Translations under genes and position numbers: made by a program
Notes under the pieces: model-generated
What the model was told of the DNA's origin: nothing
The model's database searches: none
The model's input: the letters and a program-made list of their open reading frames with translations, nothing else
Part shown: positions 31,113 through 43,079 of the stretch, in pieces
Position numbering within the stretch: the first letter of the stretch is position 1
Layout of the letters: the number at the start of each line of letters is the position of its first letter
Assembly: GCA_037962975.1 (NCBI GenBank)
Contig: CM075672.1
Coordinates: 122,808,001 to 122,872,000 of the forward strand
Direction of reading: 5' to 3'
DNA length: 64,000 bases
DNA from: Clitoria ternatea
Lineage: Eukaryota; Streptophyta; Magnoliopsida; Fabales; Fabaceae

Positions 31113-32820
31113 ATGTCATCATTTAGTGAAAGAGATAGAGATCCTACCCGCCTACACATGCACTGTATCAGAAAAATTAAATAGCATGAATGCATGACTA
31201 GATAATCTTGAGAATAGGGAGGAACAGGAGAGAGCCACTAGGCATCATCATAGATATAGACATAGACAAAACGATGAAACTAGTGAACTAGAAGATAGGC
31301 ACCAGAGGAGGCATCATAGGCCTCGAGAGGAGGTGGGGCTTAAAGAAGTTAAGTTTGAGGTACCCTCATTTCAAGGGAAAAGTAAAGTAAAAGCCTATCT
31401 AGAGTGGGAGATAAAAGTTGAACAACTCTTCAACTCTCATCTAACCAAAAATGATAAAAACCTGAGAGTTGTCACCCTTACATTCTAAAATTATGCCCTT
31501 GTTTGGTGGACTCAACTTTGTAAAGAAAGAAAAAGAGACCATTTCCTACCCATTGATGAATGGGATGACTTGAAAGCCTTGTTAAGGAAGCAGTATATCC
31601 CTTCCTATTATAGGGGTGACTCATTGGACAAGCTCAATAAGCTCTCCCAAGGATCTAAAAGTGTTGAAGATTATTACAAGGCTTTGGGAATGACTATGAT
31701 TAGGGCTAATGTTAAAGAGGATGAAGAAATCCTCATGCATATATTTTTACATGGCCTTAATCATAATATAAAAAATAGAGTGAAACTTCTATCTCATGTG
31801 GACATTGAGGAATTACTCCATCAATGCAGATGAGTAGAAGCTCAACTCATGGAGGGAACCTCTCACTACAAAGAGGATTATAAACCCTTAAGGCCCAAGT
31901 AGAAGGGAAAAGAGGACTCCCTCCCAAAAAGAGAAGATTCTTAGAGAAAGGGTAAGGAGAATGAAATGGTCACTTATTCTTCTAAGCTTACAAATAAGGT
32001 GCATAAGGATCCTCCCCCTACTAAACACTCTAAAAACACCTTCCTAAAAATGAAAACTCCTCATCCGATCCCTCTTCATCTAGGACAAGTTTAATTAAAT
32101 GTTTAGCAAGAGGTCACATTGCCTCTCAATTCCCAACCAAGAAAGCTATGATTTTAATGGGCATTGATCACTACTCTAGCCCAGAGGATTCTTCCTCTTC
32201 TCACTCTAGTGATGGCTTATGTAGTGATTCCTAAGAAAGTGAACATGTCATAGGAGATGAAAGAGAACTTTATATGATAAGAAGGCTTTTTGGAAGCCAT
32301 ATAAGTAAGGATGACACTACACAAAGAGAGAACATCTTTTACATAATATGTTACATTAATGAAAAACTTTGTTCTCTCATTGTTGATAGTGGGAGTTGTG
32401 CAAATGTGGCTAGTCAAAGACTAGTCCATAAACCTAATTGTGAGCTAATAGATTATCCTAGACCTTATAAATTGCAATGGCTAAATGAAAGGGTGAAATG
32501 TTAGTAAACAAACAAGTTAATCTTGCTATTTCCATAGGAACATACCATGATAAAGTTTGGTGTAATGTTGTTCCTATGGAAGCAACACATATTTTATCGG
32601 GTAAACCATGGTAATATGATAAAAAGGTCACCCATGAGGGTTTCACCAACACCCTAAACTTCTTGCATAATAATAAAAAGTTTGTTTTATATCCCTTAAG
32701 CCCCAAGCAAGTCTTGGAAGATCAACTTCAAATGAAGTTGAAAAAGGATAGGGGGTTGGGCCTTCCACCTGCCACCAACAAACAAGAAAACCAAAAAAAA
32801 AGATAAGGGTAAAGGACTTA
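31113..32820 (+). pseudogene. Element G gag and protease
   Basis: From an ATG at 31113 placed by comparison with H. Many stops. Gag blocks: VPSFQGKSKVKAYLEWE, WDDLKALLRKQYIPSYYRG, GSKSVEDYYKALGMTMIRAN and LMHIFLHGLNHNIKNR. A damaged knuckle (CLARGHIASQFP) lies near 32098. Protease: CSLIVDSGSCANVASQRLV with the catalytic DSG near 32385, PRPYKLQWLN and, in another frame, NVVPMEATHILSGKPW near 32562-32612. No RT follows. Confidence 0.75.
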
Positions 32821-33729
32821 TCACTTATGATGACTCCAAGAGGCACTCTCCTTTTCTTGCCTCCAAACTTCATGTGAAGCGAGTTTGCTTCTTCACCAAC
32901 CCCTCTACATGCTTCATGACAAATACACTTCTTGCACCTCTTTGTGCTTAATGGACCATTCTCCTTATTTTATTGAAGTGTTCAATCCTTTAGAGGTTTG
33001 TTTTCCAACTTCTCATATTCACTATGGGATGCATGGAAACTTGTGTGTGCATACTTTCCTTAGGATTACTTGTAGTATGTATATAGTTACTATAGGTTCT
33101 TTTAGGATAGAGTTGTGTCTTTATTCTTCTGAGTTAACCTTTCCTTATGTCTTGTCTTTTGTTATTTAACCTTTTCTATTTACACCATATCATTTTCATC
33201 ATATTTCTACTATTCATTTTCATAGAGGATTATATTGGGAGCTAGTATTATCTTTGCATTCCATGCATATTCTAGTTCCTAGTTTAAATGACATTACACA
33301 TTATGATCCTCCTAAGGTAGTTCATCATGTTCTTTTATATAATATGCCATTGTTTACTTCTTTTTTACATGATCATTTCTCTACACCTCACCTCATCCTC
33401 ATTGAGCATCATGTCATTCATACCACCTGTAGGATACATGGGGGATTACATGGGTTAGTTTTTGCTCTCTTGAGGGATTTTCTCTTTATGTTATTTCATG
33501 TTATCTTTTCTTTTATTCTCACAAAGGTAAAGAGGTTAGTATTTGACCCTGGTGGTAAATCTCATGTCTTTCCTTCTTTTGCTTTTGTTTTTCTTTTATT
33601 TTTGTTTTTCTTCGTCACTTTTATAGACTCATTTTGTTTTCCATTCTTCTTGTAATTTTATTATTACCTGGAGCATTTCTTTGAGGATCTCTAGGATTTG
33701 AGGGCAGATCCTCTTGAGGAGGAGGATCA
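32821..33729 (+). other. Post-protease region of G, no pol
   Basis: About 0.9 kb where RT and integrase would be expected. Open frames (32885-33169, 33254-33655) are hydrophobic and match no family I know; H has a related frame. GATCCTCTTGAGGAGGAGG near 33706-33725 precedes the LTR and is the probable polypurine tract. Confidence 0.55.
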
Positions 33730-34412
33730 TGATGAGGAGGATCTAGCCCATTGGGCCTTCTTTGAGTCATCTTTGGGTTTTACTATTACCTTGTAAATAT
33801 TTTAGTATTCTTTTTATTTGTTTAGGAATTGATTAGGTTTAGAAAATAATTTTTAGCTTAGACCTTGCATGGTCATAACTTTATTTTGGGCCACTTTTAG
33901 GCCATATACCTTTATGTTTTGGGCCTTGGGTGTAGCTTTAACAAGCCCACCCAAGCCAATTCTTAATTTTCATTTTTCAAGGAGGTATATATACCTCATT
34001 TCCTTTATGTTTCATTCATTCTTGAATCATAAGTGAATTTTTAGTGAGATAGAGTGTGACCTCTCTCTAAAAGCTTGAACACTTAGCTCTTTCCTTCATG
34101 TTCTTATCCTTTAGGACTTCTCCCTAACGTGGTGAACCTCCTTGACCTCATCTCTCCTTCCTTGAAAGTGGCGGCACTTTCTCCACACTTGCTCTCTATT
34201 GCTCAACTACTCATTTCCTAATTCTCTTAGCTTAGATCTAGGTTTTTCCATCACATAATCCATCATTTCCTTACCTATACCATACCTATACATATTAAGC
34301 ACTTGTTCAACAAGATTTGGAGCTCTCTTACTTAAAACTAAGAGGATTTAAGAGGAAGATCCATCTTTCCTTTAGGAATTTGAGGAAATTCCTACATCAT
34401 TGATCTTCATCA
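33730..34412 (+). repeat. LTR shared by G and H
   Basis: 683 bp, TGATGAGGAGGATC...TGATCTTCATCA, so the two ends are inverted copies. A TATATATA box lies at 33986-33993. To the left it follows the polypurine-like tract of G; to the right, on the minus strand, it follows the matching tract of H. Confidence 0.65.
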
Positions 34413-34424
34413 TGCTCTCCCTCC

Positions 34425-35290
34425 TCAAGAGGATTTGTCCTTAAATCTAAGAGATCGTCTAAGAAACTTTAAAGGGAGAAAGAAACCTACAAGGTGAAGA
34501 GAAAATAAGTGAGTCCCTAAAAATATGAAAGAAAACAACAATAAAACAAAGGTGAAAGAAAGAAAGAAAAAAGACTGACCACTAGGGTCAAATACTAACC
34601 TTGGTCCCTTTAAAATGAGAAAATAAAATAAAACAGCAAATAATACAATGAAAAGTTCCCATAAGAATACACAAAGTAAACTAAGGAAACTTTCATGTAC
34701 ACCAGAAATGGTATGATGGATGTGATGTTCAATGAAAATGATGTGAGGTATAGGTAGCTGATCATGTGATATAGAAGAAAACAAGGGGATACTAGGAAAA
34801 AGAAAATGATGAATTGTCCTAAGAGGATAATAATGTGTAATAGCATTTAAACTAAGAACTAGAGTATGCGTGGCATACAAAGATGCTACTAGCTCCTAAT
34901 ATGAAAATGAATAGTAGCAATATGATCATATATATGATGTAGTGGTAGACATAAAAAGGTAGGAAATGAACAAAATTGCAAATCTATGAAAGTCCTAGAT
35001 ACAAGGAAAATAAAAAAGATAAGATACGTGGAAAGTCTTAAACACATTTCTATCCTAAAAGATCCTATAGTAACTATATACATCCTACAAGTAATCCTAA
35101 GCAAACTATGTACACATATAGTTCCATCTATCCTATAGTTAATATGAGAAGTTGGAAAATAAACCTCTGGAAGGTTAGACACTCTAATGGAAAAGAAAAG
35201 AGAGGTTCCCACAAAGCACAAAAATATATAAGGAGTGAATTGGTTATAAAGCATGTAGAGGGGTTTATGAAGGAGTAAAGCTCTCTTCAC
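34425..35290 (-). other. Post-protease region of H, no pol
   Basis: Open minus-strand frames (35290-34889, 34880-34425) are related to those in G, sharing for example LVFDP and I..IEHH. Hydrophobic and unrecognised. I cannot tell a decayed gene from conserved noncoding DNA in a frame free of stops. Confidence 0.4.
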
Positions 35291-35359
35291 ATCAAGCTTT
35301 GAGGCAAAAAGAGAAGAATGCCTCTTGTATCCATCACTAATGAGAACTCTCTTGCCTTT

Positions 35360-36983
35360 TTCGTTTTTTGGTTTTCTAGTTTGTTAGTGGGGGGTGGAAG
35401 ACCCAACCTCCCTATCCCTTTTTAACTTCATTCAAAGTTGGTCCTCCAAGACTTGCTTAAGTGATAAGGTATGTAAAACAAACTTCTTATTATTATGTAC
35501 TAAGGTGAGGGTGTTGGTGAAACCCTCATGGGTGATCTTTTTGTCATATTGCCAAAGCCTACCAAAAGAATGTTTGTAGCTTCCATAGAAACATCACACC
35601 AAACTTTATCATGGTATGTTCCTATGGACAAAGCAAGATGAACTTGTTTGTTCACTAACATTTCACCCATTTCATTTAGCCATTACAATTTCTAAGGTCT
35701 AGGGTGATCTATTAGTTTACGACCAAGTTTGTAGACTAGTCTTTGACTAGCCATATTTGCACAACCCTCACTATCAATAATGAGAAAACATAGTTTTTAA
35801 TTGATATAACATCTTGTGTAAGAGATGTTTACTCTTTAAGTAGTGTCATCCTCTCTAATGTGGCTTCCAGGAAGCCTTTTAATCATATAGAGCTCTCTTT
35901 TATCTCTTAAGACATGTTCACTTTCATAGGAATCACTGCTTGAGCCATCACTAGTGTGAGAAGAGGAAGATTCCTCTTAGCTAGAGTAGCGATTAATGCC
36001 CCTTAAAATCATGGTTTTCTTTATAGAAAATTGAGAGGCAATGTGACCTCTTTCTAAACATTTAAAACATTTTATGGAACTTATCCTAGAAGAAGATAGA
36101 GGGGATGTAGAGTTTATATTTCTAGAAAGGGTATGCGTAGAGGGGTCATGTTTAGAGGGTTTAGTAGAAGGACCCTCCCAAGGAATTTCACTTTTGACCC
36201 TAGGAGAACAAGTGCCCACTTTATTCTCCCTAAAGGGTTAGAAATCCCCTTTACAGTATTAAGTCAAGCTTCCACTCTTGTACATTGATGGAGTAACTCC
36301 TCAATGTCCACATAAGGTAGAAGTTTTGCTCTTTTTTAAATATTTTTGTTAAGTCCATGAAGAAATTTATGCATTAGAATTTCTTTATCTTCCTCCACAT
36401 TGGCCCTAATCATTGTCATCTCTAATGCCTTATAGTAATCTTCCATAAATTTAAACCCTTGAAGGACTTTATTGAGCTTAGCCAATAACTTACCCCTGTA
36501 GTAGGAAGGGACATACCTCTTCCTATGCAAGGCTTTTAAATCATCCCATTCTTTAATGGGAGGAAAATTATCCTTTTTTCTTTCCTTGCACAATTGGGTC
36601 CACTAAACCAAAGCATGGTTTTGAAAGGCAAGGGTGGTAACTCTCACTTCTTTTTCAATTTTTGTTTGATGAGAGTTGAAGAGTTATTCAACTCTTATCT
36701 CTCATTCTAGATAGGCTTCTACATTGCTTTTTCCATGGGAAGGGGTACCTCAAACTTCACCTATTTAAGCACCACCTCCTCAGAAGGCCAATGGTGCCTC
36801 CTATGGTGCCTATCCTCAACCTCACTAATCTCATTATGGTATCTTGTTCTATGTCTAGTGGGTTTCTCACGTTCCTCCCCATGCTCTGAGTTACCTAGTT
36901 ACATACTCATGTTATTCAACTTCTCTAAGATAACACGCATATATAGGGGAGTATGATCTTTCTCCCTCTCACTATATGAAGTC
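35360..36983 (-). pseudogene. Element H gag and protease remnant
   Basis: Minus strand from the ATG at 36983. Gag blocks are EWDDLKALHRKRYVPSYYRG, FMEDYYKALEMTMIRANVEE and ILMHKFLHGLNKNI. A knuckle-like CFKCLERGHIASQF follows near 36060-36030 with a serine-rich tail. The protease is recognisable only as pieces antisense to 35400-35800 (for example the CANMASQRLV region near 35750). Several stops and frameshifts; non-functional. Confidence 0.7.
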
Positions 36984-37328
36984 ATATTTTAATGCAAGAG
37001 ATGCTCAAGAGATGAGAAAGATATACTAGTTGACACTCAAAGAAATGCAACTAAAACAACCTAAAGCAAGGCAATGTAGAAATAAGGCAAAATAATGAAG
37101 CAAAATAAGTGAAAAAATTAACCTAAAACAATCTAAGAAAAGTAATCCTAATAAGCAAAAAATAAAACAACAATAACCTAGAAAGAAAATAAAGCAAGAC
37201 TAGTCAGGGTGCAAAAATGTAAACTAAAACCTAAGTGCACTACCTTAACCAACTACTTAAAAAAATCTGAAGACCAGAGTCCAATAAAGTCTAAATACAA
37301 GGACTTAGAAAAATGAATTAAAAGAATT

Positions 37329-38782
37329 GAAGGTTCAGAGACAGACTTTGAAGGGGGTTGAATAAGTTTGTAAAATATTTTTTGAATAGGAACCTTATTT
37401 TTAAAGAAATGGCAGCAAACTTAATAGACACAGATTCAGACTTTAGACAAGAGAAGGGAAAGAAGAAATTGCACAACAGAATTTATACTGGTTTACTTCC
37501 AAACATGAAGCTATGTCCAATCCCATCAGTCTGAAGGATTTCCACTATGAAAAATTCCTTTTACATAATCAGCACACTTGTACCACAAGCATTCTTGACT
37601 CTAACCATTTCTGGTGTATCCCTAGTATTCTTTCAAAAGCCAGTCTTAGCTTAGACCCTAGTATTCTTTCAAAAGCCTCTTTAAACCAAAACTATTTCCC
37701 ATAAGAAACTAGGAGAAATGAACATAGTCAGCCTTGAACTGAGATAAAAGAGAGATTATTTTTGATAACTTAGATATCGTATACAAAGATTTTAAAATGA
37801 AGCAGAGGTACATATTAAGTTGAGCTAAAAACAAATACTAAGACTACGAGCAACAGAGTTGATAAAATTTGAGATGTAGTCTCTATTTTTTGGTTTATAT
37901 GTTCATGCTTTTCCATGGACTAAGGTATCTTCTTTTTAAAGGTTTCTCCATATAGTCGTTACTGTTGCATTGGAGAAGAGTATCTATTTGAGCATGAGAG
38001 CACAAGAGGAGAGAAGAGGACAACGTCTAGTTTGGAGGATAGACTGGTATTGCATGAAAATAAGGTGCCTTGAATATTACAGAGAGAAAGTTCTTTTTTG
38101 TTTTCTTCCATCTAACATGAAATATTATAAAAGGCTTATTTGACCTTCAAAAGGCGTGTGACTTAGTTACTGCATATTTTTAGCTTTTTGAATTGCTCAA
38201 ATGGCTTCCTTGTTTTCTTCGCATTTAAACGTTTATTTTCCTACGAGGCTTGTCTCTTTGTTCATTTCTAAACAAGAGTAGACTTGGCTTGAAGGAGTTA
38301 GAACTGGGTTAACTTTGCATATTTTAATCCAGAATCAGAGAGCCATTCTTGAAATGAGAGGGTCTGAGTTTGGTGTCTTTTGGAGCTTAGAAAGAAGATC
38401 TTATGAGAAAGAGCTGCTGAGTTTGGAGGGTAATTTGATTGAAGAACATGGCTCGATAGACCTAAGTCTGGGATAGACATACTTAAAGAATTTTCTTTTG
38501 AATATTGTCCTTAATGTAGACTTAAGTTGGGTTAGACTTAAAATATTTTGAACGAGTCCTACGCAGACTTTGGTTGTTTTAAATTGATGGACTCCCCCTT
38601 TAAATTATGACTCTTGCACCACAGACTTTGTATTCTGAAACACTCAAGTAACTGGTTAAATAACACTTAAATAAACTTTATTTAATTAAAAAAACCCTGA
38701 TGTATGTTAACAATAAATCTTGGGGTTTCTAAAATAAATTTTAGGTTCTCCAAAGTCTTTTAAAATAGACTTGGTTCTAACA
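37329..38782 (-). repeat. Possible copia-like LTR of element I
   Basis: On the minus strand it would start TGTTAGAACC at 38782 just after a purine tract (AATAAGGGGAGAA). It ends somewhere near 37329 (CTCTGAACCTTCA). The text near 37342 (CTTTGAAGGGGGTTGAATAA) is typical of LTR repeats in legumes as I remember them. No coding capacity. The left boundary is uncertain and no partner LTR is in view. Confidence 0.35.
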
Positions 38783-39329
38783 TTCTCCCCTTATTTGTTG
38801 ATAGCAAACATTAAGTCTTTTATTAAATAAAGTCTTAATGAAAGCTTTCATTTAGCTCCCTCTCAAACCAATAAGGATTTTAAATTGAATTGAGTTTAGA
38901 AATACTTAGTCTTAATAGAGTCTTACAATAATGTACCTATCTTAAACAACTTTGGCATTCTTAAGGTAAAAGGTTAGACAGATATATAACTTAGTGTAAG
39001 GACTATCTTAAAGCAAGATATCAAGATATTCAGGAAGGTCACCATAGCAACAGATTAGAACAGCTAATGTTATCAGAGCATCAAAGAAAATATTCAAGCT
39101 AGATTCAATAGAAATAGATATCAAATAACACAAGTTATGATCAAAGTAGACAAAACAGGAAATCCAATATATACATATCAGAGCATAAAAACTAATGATT
39201 TCCATGAATTAAGAATTAAAGCATTTACAGTCATAATAATGATAATTAAAGCAAAGAGACAGTTAGTCAAATAAACAAGGTAAGAAATCATATTAACAAC
39301 TGTTAGGATATTTTAGAGAATAGACAAAC
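38783..39329 (-). other. Internal remnant of element I, right part cut by element D
   Basis: AT-rich, no gene recognised. A purine tract next to 38782 (minus strand) looks like a polypurine tract. Interrupted at 39329 by D; sequence resumes at 59103. Confidence 0.35.
39325..39329. repeat. Target-site duplication of D, left copy (CAAAC)
   Basis: Directly precedes the TG of the D 5' LTR; matches 59103-59107. Confidence 0.93.
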
Positions 39330-41913
39330 TGTAACATCCTGATTATTGAGTTAGTAGGCAATTAAAGTTAATGACTGAGTAATTAAAAGAGGTAAGAAAA
39401 TTACGCATGTGCCCTTGTGGTATATAAGTGAATTCAGTCTCACTTTTCCACTTACTCTGAGCTTATTCTCTTTTCGTGCATACAGTAGCACTCTTCCTGT
39501 TCTCTCTAAAATTCCACCGAGTCTCTTCTTCTTCGTCTTCTTCTCCTTCTTCTTCTTCTTCGCTCGAAAGCTGTTAGAGTCTCGATTGGGAAGTCTGCAG
39601 CGTTGAGTGTCTCAGAGTTGTAGAAATACTCCACTGTTGGTGAGATGGAGCTGCTCGAGGAAGAGGACAGCTTTTGGTTTCTCCAAGCTGAGTGCAGAGT
39701 TTGACTAGGTTCGAAGGTTGTTTTGGCTGAGAAGGAGTGACCAAAGGGGCGATCAGTCAGCATTGTAGCTCAAGGAGCTTCTTGAATCTCTACAGTAGGT
39801 AGGGGGCTTTACATTTCAAATGCATGGTTTATGGACGGGTTCTGGGTGAAAATGCTATGTTGATTGTTTATAACTTGAAATGTGTTGATTGATGTGTTCT
39901 GGTCGAGTGATAACCCATGAAATGCCCGGATTTATGATAGCTATGAGTCGTGTAGTGTTATCTTGACTTCCGTCCATGAATGCATGTTGCTGTTAATGAG
40001 AAAGCCGAGTGCATATAGTATGAGTCTGCTATGATGATCTCTGTGTGTGGTTTTATATTAAAATGCATGAGATGCATGTGGATATTATTGTGATTGCCGA
40101 GTGTATGTACTGTGAGAATGCTGTGCTAATTCTGTTTGTGATTTTATAATGAACTGCATGAGATGCATGTGACGAAATGATAATGCCGAGTGCATATAGC
40201 GTGGGACACTTGATGATTAAAACCATATGCATCTGATTCACCATTAAAAATACTGGGAGCATATAGCATGAGATGCTTAATATAGAAATGGTAATCAGAT
40301 GAATATGTGTGAGATACAATGAAAGACCTTGGATGGGACTCAAAGCAAGCCTACCGAGTGGGACTCAGAGCTGCCCGTAACACTTTCGTTGTCGCTGAGA
40401 GTGACTGTGTTACATGAGAGGGAAAACAGTTTGGTACCAGTAAAACGGCCGGATCAGCTGGGAGCTGAATAAAAGGCTGGGAGCCTCTGTTGCAACATAA
40501 AAACTTAATAATGAACAAATAAATCTGAGCGATTGAATGTACATATTCTATTATGTGTTGCTGATAGTAATATGAATTGTATTGTTGTGTGCATATGTTA
40601 TTGAGAATAACATGATTAATATAGCCTTGAATGATTTGAGTGAATTCCGACTGAATGATGTTATATGAGTAAATTCCGATTGAATGACAGTGTATGTTGT
40701 TGTTGGTTGTGACATCCGAGTGCGGAGTTGACAATTGGATGATTAATCCGAGTCAATAACTGTCATTTAATATGTAAAATACTTACCCCTACTTGTGGCT
40801 ATATTTTCAGTGGATATAGGTCGGGATGGAGAATGACGAGTGAACATCAGCTCTGTGAAGAGTATTGTACAGTTGTAGTGTACATATTACGTATAGTTTT
40901 GATGTAGCCTTGGCCGGCTCTTATGAACATCGTTCTATTGAACATATTTATATATGTATTGAACTACCCAGTATTAAGAACATATATATATATATTGTTA
41001 TGAGGTTGTTGCATTATCTGAGAAGTATTGTTACAGGAGAAATGTTAAAGAGTAAATGGTTCCGTGTGATATATAGATGAGAGAGCCCTTTTCGAGTGAG
41101 GAAAGCTTCAAATAGTTCCGAGAGAGATGTGTTCGAGAGGACTACTTCTGAGGGAAGAATAGTCTAGACGTTTCCGAGTGAAACATTGCTGGGAGAACCT
41201 CTTCCGAGGGAAGAAAGGTTTAATACTCCCGAGTGAGAATTGACCGAGAGAATTTCTTCCGAGGGAAGAACGGTCAAAACGTTTCAGAGTGAAACCATCT
41301 TAGTAAACCTATTCCGAGTGGATAAGGTTCAAATATTTTCGAGCAGGTCTTAACCTAGTGAATTCTTCCGAGTGAAAAGAGGTTAGAGTATTTCCGAGTG
41401 AAACTTGATTAAGGAGATCACTTCCGAGGGAAGAAGGGTTAAGGTGTTTTTCGGGTAAAGGAAGATTAAAATATTCCCGAGTGAAGAATGGGTAAAACAC
41501 TTCCGAGTGAATTGAGGTTGAAGTGCCACCTAGTGATGTATGACTGGGGAAAAATACTTTCGAGTGAAGGAAGGTTTATAGATCCCGAGTGGAAATACCC
41601 GAGGGAATAATTTCCTGAGTGAAGAGTAAGAATCTGGCTGAGTAAGAATTTCGAGTGAGGTATGACCTGGTAGGGACCGCTCCTGAGTGAACGAAAGTCC
41701 CGATTCTGAGTGACGATATGAAAATACCGAGTGTAGGATCTCGCTCCAGCGAATAGAGTTCGCTCCAGCGATTAGTGCTGGTCATGCTTAGCCGAATCTG
41801 GGTCTTTCCAAGAGAGTGGCACCCTGACCCATTTTCTTTTCCCCAACTCCTTTTGTGAACGTGAAAATTTTCCCCCTGTCTCGGATTTGTTTTATTTAAG
41901 TCGGGATGTTTCA
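39330..41913 (+). repeat. 5' LTR of D
   Basis: 2584 bp. TATATAA at 39421-39427 is a candidate TATA box about 90 bp from the left end. A CTT-rich microsatellite lies at about 39522-39562. The last third (about 41085-41720) is packed with CCGAGTGAA and CCGAGGGAA motifs. Confidence 0.95.
41085..41720. repeat. Array of TTCCGAGTGAA motifs in the D LTR
   Basis: More than twenty copies of CCGAGTGAA/CCGAGGGAA in about 640 bp, roughly every 25-35 bp, with otherwise unlike spacers. The same array is in the 3' LTR at about 58275-58930, and similar motifs fill 43480-44420 and 49620-50570 in the J LTRs. Confidence 0.88.
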
Positions 41914-41916
41914 TTT

Positions 41917-41928
41917 TGGTATCAGAGC
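41917..41928 (+). promoter_or_regulatory. Primer-binding site of D (tRNA-Met)
   Basis: TGGTATCAGAGC, a perfect match to the 3' end of initiator tRNA-Met, three bases after the LTR. Confidence 0.92.
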
Positions 41929-42082
41929 GGACTTGAAAGGTCCAAGGCCAAGGAATACTAATTATATGCTATGAAATTGTATGATATTGTGTGATAAATG
42001 GTTAAGTGTGGAGCTATAATCCGATCGGCTGTAAGTAGTCGGTATTCTTATCCTTGAAGGGGTGTTGATTTCAGGATAAGAC

Positions 42083-42862
42083 ATGGCTAACCATCACGGC
42101 ATGGATGCTATGGCGGCGGCGTTTCAGCGTTTTGCTGATATCTTTGAGAGGCAGAACCAGCCTCGAGTCGATGATGATCAGGGTTTGGATCGCTTCCTGA
42201 AGCGGAAGCCGAGTGAATTCCAAGGGGGATTCAATCCTGAATCGGCCTACACGTGGATTCAGGATCTTGAACGAATTTTTGGTGGCCTTCATTGCACCGA
42301 GGCCCAGAAGGTTGAGTACGCCATGTACATGCTTCGTGGGGAAGCTGAGAATTGGTGGAAGATCACCAAAACCCAAATGATTGATGCTGGTACCCAGTTA
42401 ATCTAGGAGAATTTCAAAGTATGTTTCTTGGAAAAGTACTTTCCCAATACAGTGAGGAGTCGGAAAAAGTTAGAGTTCATGGAACTGAAGCAAGGTTCTA
42501 TCTCTGTGGAAGAATACGCTGCTAAGTTTGAGGAACTATGTCTGTTCTATCCTCCTTTCCAGTAGCCAGGAACCTAGGGTTCTAAATGCATAAAATTTAG
42601 GAGTGGGTTAAGGCCTGAGATTAAGAAGGCGTTCAGGCACTAGGAGATCTGGAGTTTTCCAATACTGGTGAACAAGTGTCAGATTTTTGAATAGGATGAT
42701 AAGGCTCACCCGGGCCAGAGTAGCAAGACCGACACATCCTTGAAGCCACAGCAGCCTCGCTTCAAGAGGCAGAGCAATGCTGGTAGAGGCGGACCCTCCT
42801 CCAGGTTCAGAGGTCGGGGTCCACGTGGTGGACGTTCAGTCGGCCCTCCAAGGGACGGCAAG
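42083..42862 (+). pseudogene. Element D gag, capsid part
   Basis: ATG at 42083 gives MANHHGMDAMAAAFQRFADIFERQNQPR, then LDRFLKRKPSEFQGGF, WIQDLERIFGGLHCTEAQKVE and YMLRGEAENWWK. In-frame stops occur at 42404, near 42563-42578 and later; the first replaces a Trp codon. Further blocks are ELKQGSISVEEYAAKFEEL and FYPPFQ. The frame is cut by J at the first Cys of the zinc knuckle and resumes at 52843. Confidence 0.88.
42858..42862. repeat. Target-site duplication of J, left copy (GCAAG)
   Basis: Directly precedes the J 5' LTR and matches 52838-52842. Confidence 0.93.
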
Positions 42863-43079
42863 TGTAACATCCCAAAAATTTTAATCCCATAAATAATCAT
42901 CTTTAATCTAGATCATTAATGATAAGTTTAGAATAAAAGTTTATAAGTATGACTGTTTAAACAAGTTTTATATGCCTCACATATTGTATATGAGGTGTTG
43001 GAAGTGAGGGAATTGGTTGTGAATGCAAATTTCATGGGTTGAGTTGTTAGAATTTTCGTTTTTGTTTGGGTGCTGATAT

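Larger units (their letters stand above)
31076..34412 (+). mobile_element. Element G: pol-less gag-protease Ty3/gypsy element, plus strand
   Basis: It starts directly after the F LTR without its own 5' LTR. Gag and protease are followed, without RT or integrase, by about 0.9 kb noncoding DNA and a 683-bp LTR. The same plan in H shows the family lost pol before these copies were made. The gag and protease look chromovirus-like (Reina/CRM-type); that placement is tentative. Confidence 0.75.
34413..37328 (-). mobile_element. Element H: second copy of the G family, opposite strand
   Basis: The minus-strand order is gag (start at 36983), protease, post-protease region, polypurine-like tract (about 34420-34440), which abuts the LTR 33730-34412. 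It parallels G along about 2.6 kb with many differences, so the copies are old. Its 5' part ends near 37328 at the copia-like LTR; about 345 bp upstream of gag is AT-rich leader with no gene. No 5' LTR or PBS was found. Confidence 0.7.

Noticed and set aside
32885..33655. Membrane protein gene in G
   Set aside because: Hydrophobic frames are related in G and H but interrupted and unlike any known family; T-rich DNA gives such frames easily. Kept only as an unrecognised region.
37329..39329. Host gene introns between H and D
   Set aside because: Sequence looks like a copia-type LTR and remnant; no exon-like coding seen.
39506..39763. Poly-Arg antisense frame, also at 56693-56956
   Set aside because: By-product of the CTT microsatellite in the D LTR.
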